A DNA stretch of 28,553 nucleotides from contig DCVQ01000019.1 of assembly GCA_002328745.1 (NCBI GenBank), positions 1 to 28,553 of the forward strand. The letters run 5' to 3'. The position numbers and the translations under genes are program-made. The notes under the pieces are model-generated. The model saw only the letters and a program-made list of their open reading frames with translations, ran no database searches and was not told where the DNA came from. This DNA is from Actinobacteria bacterium UBA2184. Lineage in GTDB: Bacteria > Actinomycetota > Coriobacteriia > Anaerosomatales > Anaerosomataceae. Below are positions 24,669 to 28,553 of the stretch, in pieces. How positions within the stretch are numbered: the first letter of the stretch is position 1; every line of letters begins with the position of its first letter.

Positions 24669-24703
24669 CGCGACCCCTCCCGGCTTCACCGGAAGGGGTC
24701 GCG
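24669..24703 (-). terminator. Hairpin after the tRNA pair
   Basis: Arms 24669-24683 and 24689-24703 form a 15-bp stem with one mismatch (core GCGACCCC/GGGGTCGC) and a 5-nt loop. It begins 8 nt after the tRNA-Glu CCA end, between the tRNA genes and glnS. There is no T-run on either side, but position and stability fit termination of the tRNA transcript. Confidence 0.6.
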
Positions 24704-24711
24704 AGTGTGTG

Positions 24712-24787
24712 TGGTAGCGCGTACGGGATTCGAACCCGTGATCTCCGCCTTGAGAGGGCGGTGTCCTAACCGCTAGACGAACGCGCC
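24712..24787 (-). tRNA. tRNA-Glu (anticodon CTC)
   Basis: The minus-strand sequence folds as a 76-nt tRNA with encoded CCA (24714-24712). The acceptor arm GGCGCGT pairs with ACGCGCT (first pair G-U) and the discriminator is A. The anticodon stem CCGCC/GGCGG carries loop CTCTCAA with anticodon CTC, reading GAG. The T arm has GGGTTCGAATCCC. It is second in a tRNA-Gln to tRNA-Glu transcript and lies 3 nt from tRNA-Gln. Confidence 0.97.
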
Positions 24788-24790
24788 ATG

Positions 24791-24866
24791 TGGCTGGGGT
24801 ACTAGGGCTCGAACCTAGACTCTTCGGAACCAGAATCCGACGTGTTGCCAGTTACACCATACCCCA
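24791..24866 (-). tRNA. tRNA-Gln (anticodon CTG)
   Basis: The minus strand folds as a 76-nt tRNA with encoded CCA (24793-24791). The acceptor TGGGGTA pairs with TACCCCA, and the discriminator is G, as usual for tRNA-Gln. The anticodon stem TCGGA/TCCGA holds loop TTCTGGT with anticodon CTG, reading CAG. The T arm contains GGTTCGAGCC. The weak first pair (U1-A72) is a known GlnRS identity element. Confidence 0.97.
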
Positions 24867-24901
24867 GTACGTACCTGCGCCCGGTCAGGGCGCGAATAGG
24901 T

Positions 24902-24930
24902 ATGCTACCTGCGGCCTTACCGGGTGTCAA
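24902..24930 (-). promoter_or_regulatory. Promoter of the tRNA-Gln/tRNA-Glu unit
   Basis: On the minus strand a perfect -35 TTGACA (24930-24925) is followed after 17 nt by -10 TAGCAT (24907-24902). Transcription would start near 24895, about 30 nt before the tRNA-Gln 5' end. A small GCGCCC/GGGCGC stem lies in the leader. Strong promoters of this kind are typical for stable RNA genes. Confidence 0.88.
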
Positions 24931-24933
24931 CCT

Positions 24934-24955
24934 GTGCGCGACGACTGTCGCGCAC
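24934..24955 (-). terminator. Hairpin after gltX
   Basis: A perfect 9-bp stem GTGCGCGAC (24934-24942) / GTCGCGCAC (24947-24955) with a 4-nt loop lies about 30 nt after the gltX stop and just before the tRNA promoter. No T-run follows. It is a plausible terminator that separates the gltX transcript from the tRNA unit. Confidence 0.5.
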
Positions 24956-24985
24956 GCACCGCGAACGCCGATGCGAGCGCGCGGC

Positions 24986-26440
24986 CTAGAGTGCAGCCGC
25001 TATGCGCGCGAGCGTGGCATCCCTGCCGAGGAGGACAAGGGACTCGAACAGCGGCGGGCTCACCGTGGAGCCCGTCGTGGCCACCCGGACCGCCTGGAAG
25101 AGCACCTTGGGTTTGACGCCGAGCGACTCCGCGAGGTCCCGGAGAGCGGTCTGGATGGTCTCGGCGTCCCACGACCGCAGCTCGCGGAGAGCGTCTCCCG
25201 CGGCGGCGAGTGCCGAGCGCGCCTCGTCGCTGGAGAGCGCTTTTTCGACGGCCGCGGGATCGAGCTCGATGGCATCGGCGAACAGGAAGCGCAGCGCCGG
25301 CGCGATCTCGGTCATGCGCTTGAGGCGCTCGGAGATCAGTGGAACCAGCGTCATGTACCACTCCGGCCGGCGATAGAAGTCGTCCGCGGTGGTCAGGCCG
25401 GCCTCGACCAGCCACGGCAGCATCCGTTCGGCGAACTCGGCGGGCGGCATCTCGCGGATGTAGACGCCGTTCATCCACTCGAGCTTCTCGACATCGAAGA
25501 TCGCCGGGTTCTTGGAGATCCGGTCGAGGGAGAACGCCGAGGCGAGCACGTCGCGCGAGACGATCGTGGTCTCGCCGTCGAGCGACCATCCGAGGAGCGC
25601 AAGGTAGTTGAGGAGCGCCTCGGGAAGGAATCCCTCGTCGCGGAAGGCCTCGACCGAGGTAGCGCCGTGGCGCTTGGAGAGCTTCTTGCCGTCGGCGCCC
25701 CAGATCATCGAGAGGTGCGCGAAGCGGGGGACGAAGTGCCCGAGCGCCTCGAACACGAGGATCTGTCGCGGTGTGTTGGACAGGTGGTCGTCGCCGCGTA
25801 CGACATGCGTGATCTCCATGTCCGCGTCGTCCACCACGGTCGCGAAGTTGTACGTCGGCGTGCCGTCGGTGCGGGCGAGGACGAAGTCGTCCATGGCGCT
25901 TGCGGGGAAGACCGTCTCCCCGCGCACCGCGTCGTCCACGACGATGTCTCCGCGGTCCGCCGGGACAGCGAGGCGCCACACGTGCGGTTCGCCGGCCTGC
26001 AGCCGGGCGGCCACGGTGTCGGGGTCGAGCCGCCGGCAGGTGCGGTCGTAGCCGGCCGCCCCATCGCCGGCCCGTGCGGCCGTGCGCTTGGTCTCGAGGT
26101 CCGCTGCGCTGCAGAAGCACGGATACGCGCTGCCGTTCACCTTCATGCGTTCGAGCGCGGCCGCGTAGCGGTCGCTGCGCTCCGTCTGCGAGTAGGGGCC
26201 GAACGGTCCGCCGATCTCGGGGCCCTCATCCCAGTCCAGGCCGAGCCAGCGAAGCGAGCGGAGGATCTGCGCGGTGTTCTCGGCCGTGGAACGCTCGGGG
26301 TCCGTGTCGTCGATCCGCAGGACGAACGTGCCGCCGGTGGCGCGGGCGAACGCCCAGTTGTAGATGGCGGTGCGGGCACCGCCGATGTGGAGAGCGCCCG
26401 TGGGGCTCGGGGCGAAGCGGACGCGGGTGGGCCGGGTCAC
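24986..26440 (-). CDS. gltX: Glutamyl-tRNA synthetase
   Basis: A class I synthetase of 484 residues that attaches glutamate to tRNA-Glu. RFAPSPTGALHIGGARTA contains the HIGH variant HIGG (18-21). RIDDTDPERS (42-51), VVRGDDHLSNTPRQ, LSMIWGADGKKLSKRHGA with the KMSKS equivalent KLSKR (253-257), and a C-terminal helical anticodon-binding domain complete the protein. C108-x-C110 and C135 suggest a partial zinc-finger insert as in many bacterial GluRS. The start is GTG at 26440 with AAAGGA about 5 nt upstream. It lies 15 nt after the PsiE-family gene, so the two are probably co-transcribed. With GlnRS encoded next door, this enzyme is expected to be the discriminating form, but that cannot be read from the sequence. 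Confidence 0.96.
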   Translation of the reverse strand: MTRPTRVRFAPSPTGALHIGGARTAIYNWAFARATGGTFVLRIDDTDPERSTAENTAQILRSLRWLGLDWDEGPEIGGPFGPYSQTERSDRYAAALERMKVNGSAYPCFCSAADLETKRTAARAGDGAAGYDRTCRRLDPDTVAARLQAGEPHVWRLAVPADRGDIVVDDAVRGETVFPASAMDDFVLARTDGTPTYNFATVVDDADMEITHVVRGDDHLSNTPRQILVFEALGHFVPRFAHLSMIWGADGKKLSKRHGATSVEAFRDEGFLPEALLNYLALLGWSLDGETTIVSRDVLASAFSLDRISKNPAIFDVEKLEWMNGVYIREMPPAEFAERMLPWLVEAGLTTADDFYRRPEWYMTLVPLISERLKRMTEIAPALRFLFADAIELDPAAVEKALSSDEARSALAAAGDALRELRSWDAETIQTALRDLAESLGVKPKVLFQAVRVATTGSTVSPPLFESLVLLGRDATLARIAAAL

Positions 26441-26455
26441 TGCGGTCCTTTCGGT

Positions 26456-26890
26456 TCAGGGCTGCGGGCGGACGTCGTGCGGGTCGCTCTCGCAGATCGT
26501 GCTGCGCTGCAGCAGATACCACGTGATGCCGACCGCAAGGATCAGCACGCCGAGGGCGATCGCCTTCTCGAGCATGCCTTCCGAGCTTTCGAAGATGACG
26601 AGCTTCCGGACGACCGCGACAAGACCTGCCTCGAGCACGGTGCCGATGACGTTCTTGTGCTGCATGTACGAGACGGCGATCCTGATGAGCTCGATCACGA
26701 TGAAGACGACCAGCACCGTATCGATGGTGCGCGTGATGCCTTCGGGAGTCATGAACCCGTCGGCACGCGTGACCTCGAGCATCTTGAGGACGATGTCGAC
26801 GACGCCGAGACCGGCGAGGATCACGAGCAGGACGGTGACCGCGCCCTCGATGTAGACGACGGTCCTGTTGAGCAGTCCGATGTACTTCAT
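26456..26890 (-). CDS. PsiE-family membrane protein
   Basis: A 144-residue integral membrane protein with about four hydrophobic segments: near 10-35 (IEGAVTVLLVILAGLGVVDIVL), 53-72 (DTVLVVFIVIELIRIAVSYM), 78-96 and 112-130 (AIALGVLILAVGITWYLL). The pattern and the segment YMQHKNVIGTVLEAGLVAVVRKLVIF fit the phosphate-starvation-inducible PsiE family, whose function is not known. The ATG at 26890 has GGGGAGAA 7 nt upstream; the in-frame extension to 26992 would run into the metK riboswitch. A minus-strand promoter CTGCCA-17 nt-TATAGT (26950-26922) lies just upstream. It probably heads an operon with gltX. Confidence 0.82.
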   Translation of the reverse strand: MKYIGLLNRTVVYIEGAVTVLLVILAGLGVVDIVLKMLEVTRADGFMTPEGITRTIDTVLVVFIVIELIRIAVSYMQHKNVIGTVLEAGLVAVVRKLVIFESSEGMLEKAIALGVLILAVGITWYLLQRSTICESDPHDVRPQP

Positions 26891-26921
26891 GGCGATTCTC
26901 CCCGATTCGATGAACCGTTCC

Positions 26922-26973
26922 ACTATAGCGGCTCGCGCCGCTCTTGGCAGGTCGGCACGGGGCGTGCTAACGT
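26922..26973. promoter_or_regulatory. Back-to-back promoters of the PsiE-family gene and metK
   Basis: Plus strand: -35 TTGGCA (26944-26949), 18-nt spacer, -10 TAACGT (26968-26973), giving a start near 26980 just before the SAM riboswitch. Minus strand: -35 CTGCCA (26950-26945), 17-nt spacer, -10 TATAGT (26927-26922). The two -35 hexamers overlap by 5 bp, so the two promoters may compete for polymerase. Confidence 0.6.
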
Positions 26974-26983
26974 CACAGACGCA

Positions 26984-27112
26984 TCTCATCACGAGGCAGC
27001 GCGCAAGCGCTGCAGAGGGCCGAGGGACCGCACCCTACGACGCCCCGGCAACCGGCGTGAATACGACGCACGGTGCCACATTGCGGCAGGCGGCAACGCC
27101 TGGAAGATGAGG
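26984..27112 (+). ncRNA. SAM-I riboswitch (S-box) of metK
   Basis: Conserved S-box elements appear in order: CTCATCACGAGGCAG, GCAGAGGG, CGAGGGACCGC, GCCCCGGCAACCGG, GGTGCCACATT and the closing GATGAG. P1 pairs CTCATC (26985-26990) with GATGAG (27106-27111). The element lies about 130 nt upstream of metK, which makes SAM, the ligand, giving classical feedback control. Confidence 0.95.
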
Positions 27113-27144
27113 GAAGATCGCGGCACTGGCGTGCCACCGTCTGT

Positions 27145-27178
27145 ATCCCTTGTCTGTCCGGACAGGGGATCGTTCTTT
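27145..27178 (+). terminator. SAM-riboswitch terminator with alternative antiterminator
   Basis: An 11-bp stem (27145-27155 with 27160-27170, two G-U pairs) with loop GTCC is followed by CGTTCTTTG, a short U-rich run. The 5' arm segment TCCCTTGTC (27146-27154) can instead pair with GATGAGGGA (27106-27114), which includes the P1 3' strand. SAM binding holds P1, frees the 5' arm and lets the terminator form. This is inferred from pairing alone but is the standard S-box logic. Confidence 0.82.
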
Positions 27179-27199
27179 GTCCGGGCATCGTACAGGACC

Positions 27200-27237
27200 G
27201 CCCGCGACAGGCGGGCACGGAGCCAACAAGGAGGCTC
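27200..27237 (+). promoter_or_regulatory. Two small hairpins at the metK ribosome binding site
   Basis: GCCCGC (27200-27205) pairs with GCGGGC (27211-27216). GAGCC (27220-27224) pairs with GGCTC (27233-27237), with AAGGA of the Shine-Dalgarno in the loop and its last two G residues in the stem. The metK ATG follows at 27239. The second hairpin could modestly restrict ribosome access. Confidence 0.5.
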
Positions 27238-27238
27238 G

Positions 27239-28486
27239 ATGTCTGATAAGGAGTATCTCTTCACGTCGGAGTCGGTGACCGAAGGCCACCCCGACAAGAT
27301 GTGCGACCAGATCTCGGACGCGGTCCTCGACGCGATCATCGCCCGTGAGGGCGAGCTTGCCGCCGAGGGCTACGAGACCGACAAGGGCTCGAAGGCGTCG
27401 CCCGACTACGTGCGCGTGGCCTGCGAGACCCTCACGACCACCGGGCTGATCGTCGTCGCCGGCGAGGTCCGTACGCACGCGTACGTCGATATCCCCACCA
27501 TCGTGCGCCAGACGGTGAAGGAGATCGGCTACACGCGCGCCAAGTACGGTTTCGACTACGAGACCTGCGGCGTCCTCACGGCGATCCACGAGCAGAGCCC
27601 GGATATCGCCATGGGCGTGGACGAGGCCTACGAGGTCAAGCACGGGGACGCCGACCCTCTCGACCTGATCGGTGCCGGTGATCAGGGCATGATGTTCGGC
27701 TATGCGTGCAACGAGACGACGCACCTGATGCCGATGCCGATCTACCTTGCGCATCGCCTCTCGGAGCGGCTGACCGCAGTGCGCAAGGGAGAGGTGCTCG
27801 ACTACCTGCGTCCGGACGGGAAGACACAGGTCACGGTGCGCTACGTGGACGGCAAGCCCGTCGCGGTCGACAAGATCCTCATCTCCTCGCAGCACGCCGA
27901 TGGCGTCGACATCGAGGCGCTCATGAAGCCCGACTTCATCGAGCACATCATCGAGCCCGTCATGAGCCTCGAGGACATCGAGTGGAAGAACGCCGAGGTC
28001 TACGTCAACCCTACCGGGCGCTTCGTGGTCGGCGGTCCGATGGGCGACTCCGGTCTCACGGGCCGGAAGATCATCGTCGACACCTACGGCGGCATGGGCC
28101 GCCACGGCGGCGGCGCGTTCTCGGGCAAGGACTGCACGAAGGTCGACCGCTCTGCGGCCTATGCCGCGCGGTGGGTGGCCAAGAACGTCGTGGCTGCGGG
28201 TCTGGCCGAGCGTTGTGAGATCGAACTTGCGTACGCCATCGGCGTCGCGCACCCGCTCTCTATCCTCGTGGAGACCTTCGGGACGGAGACGGTCGCTCCG
28301 GAGCGCATCGAGGCGGCGGTGAAGGAGGTCTTCGACCTGCGGCCGGGCGCGATCATCCGCGATCTCGGCCTGCGGCGTCCGATCTACCGGAAGACCGCCG
28401 CGTACGGGCACTTCGGCCGGGACGATCGCGACTTCACGTGGGAGCGCACCGATCGGGTTGACGCACTCAAGGCCGCGGTCGGCTAG
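27239..28486 (+). CDS. metK: S-adenosylmethionine synthetase
   Basis: Makes S-adenosylmethionine from methionine and ATP in the cytosol. The 415-residue protein has ESVTEGHPDK (11-20) with the catalytic histidine, GAGDQG (145-150), which contacts methionine and ATP, and GGGAFSGKDCTKVDRSAAY (290-308), the phosphate-binding loop. AAGGAGG lies 8 nt before the ATG at 27239. The frame is open far upstream through the antisense of gltX, but only this start is credible because the riboswitch precedes it. Slight expansions relative to the usual 380-400 residues occur near 41-55 (EGYETDKGSKASPD) and in the central domain. Expression should be repressed by SAM through the upstream riboswitch. Confidence 0.97.
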   Translation: MSDKEYLFTSESVTEGHPDKMCDQISDAVLDAIIAREGELAAEGYETDKGSKASPDYVRVACETLTTTGLIVVAGEVRTHAYVDIPTIVRQTVKEIGYTRAKYGFDYETCGVLTAIHEQSPDIAMGVDEAYEVKHGDADPLDLIGAGDQGMMFGYACNETTHLMPMPIYLAHRLSERLTAVRKGEVLDYLRPDGKTQVTVRYVDGKPVAVDKILISSQHADGVDIEALMKPDFIEHIIEPVMSLEDIEWKNAEVYVNPTGRFVVGGPMGDSGLTGRKIIVDTYGGMGRHGGGAFSGKDCTKVDRSAAYAARWVAKNVVAAGLAERCEIELAYAIGVAHPLSILVETFGTETVAPERIEAAVKEVFDLRPGAIIRDLGLRRPIYRKTAAYGHFGRDDRDFTWERTDRVDALKAAVG

Positions 28487-28510
28487 CGGCTGCGGGCGAG
28501 CAGCGATTCC

Positions 28511-28542
28511 CGAAGGCCGTCGGCGGATGTCGGCGGCCTTCG
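28511..28542 (+). terminator. Hairpin after metK
   Basis: CGAAGGCCG (28511-28519) pairs with CGGCCTTCG (28534-28542), 9 bp with a 14-nt loop, about 25 nt after the metK stop. No T-run is visible before the window ends, so termination is likely but not certain. Confidence 0.55.
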
Positions 28543-28553
28543 CTATGCTGTGA

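Noticed and set aside
26891..26992. N-terminal extension of the PsiE-family protein to 26992
   Set aside because: It would cross the divergent promoters and enter the SAM riboswitch; the ATG at 26890 has a strong Shine-Dalgarno.
24842..27238. Long plus-strand open frame continuous with metK
   Set aside because: It runs antisense to tRNA-Gln, gltX and the PsiE gene and through the SAM riboswitch; only the metK part is real.

Overview
The window comes from a high-GC bacterium and most resembles an anaerobic or deep-branching member of the Actinomycetota, possibly Coriobacteriia-like. This placement is inference. It rests on frequent GTG starts with 4-bp ATGA/GTGA overlaps, a Nif3 / zinc-ribbon / RNase H trio in the order known from mycobacteria, an exonuclease-UvrC-like fusion of the Rv2191 type, a DUF6504-like gene beside dnaE2, and a true GlnRS gene, which most classical actinobacteria lack. 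The window is gene-dense and mostly core genome. No insertion sequence, prophage, integron or CRISPR array was seen.

Layout. 1-3943: the 3' end of rpe, then an FMN riboswitch and the complete riboflavin operon ribD-ribE-ribBA-ribH. 4239-7339: a PHP-family histidinol phosphatase overlapping a Nif3/DUF34 - COG1579 zinc ribbon - RNase H operon. 7351-7722: queD. 7723-8185: a gene-poor stretch that may hold a decayed coding remnant. 8186-10875: an iron operon of a DtxR-FeoA regulator and the ferrous transporter FeoB. 10911-14844: a promoter with a perfect LexA box in its spacer, a leader hairpin, a DUF6504-like gene and the error-prone polymerase dnaE2. 14807-16469 (minus): dinB (Pol IV) followed by a small lipoprotein. 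16528-17385: nfo (endonuclease IV). 17342-19024 (minus): a DnaQ-like exonuclease fused to a GIY-YIG/UvrC-like region. 19166-22455: an unknown very acidic protein with a four-cysteine tail, then a fused ChlI-ChlD metal chelatase subunit preceded by a perfect 21-bp hairpin. 22503-22846 (minus): RNase P RNA. 22880-26890 (minus): glnS, tRNA-Glu(CTC), tRNA-Gln(CTG), gltX and a PsiE-family membrane protein. 26984-28486: a SAM-I riboswitch with a terminator/antiterminator switch, and metK.

How the parts work together. The rib genes supply every enzyme from GTP and ribulose-5-phosphate to riboflavin except the phosphatase step, under FMN feedback. The 10.9-19 kb segment is a DNA-repair and mutagenesis island: DnaE2 and DinB for translesion synthesis, Nfo for abasic sites, and a nuclease fusion for excision. 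The first operon there is visibly under SOS control. The Glx cluster places both glutamate-type synthetases beside their two tRNAs. Regulatory RNAs are plentiful: an FMN riboswitch whose P1 helix contains the ribD Shine-Dalgarno, a SAM-I riboswitch, RNase P RNA and several long hairpins.

The best leads for something undescribed are the SOS promoter with its 12-bp leader hairpin ahead of a two-gene DUF6504-DnaE2 unit that has no ImuB or ImuA' gene in the window, the acidic C4-tail protein next to the chelatase, and the 21-bp hairpin abutting the chelatase ribosome binding site. No wholly new system is evident.
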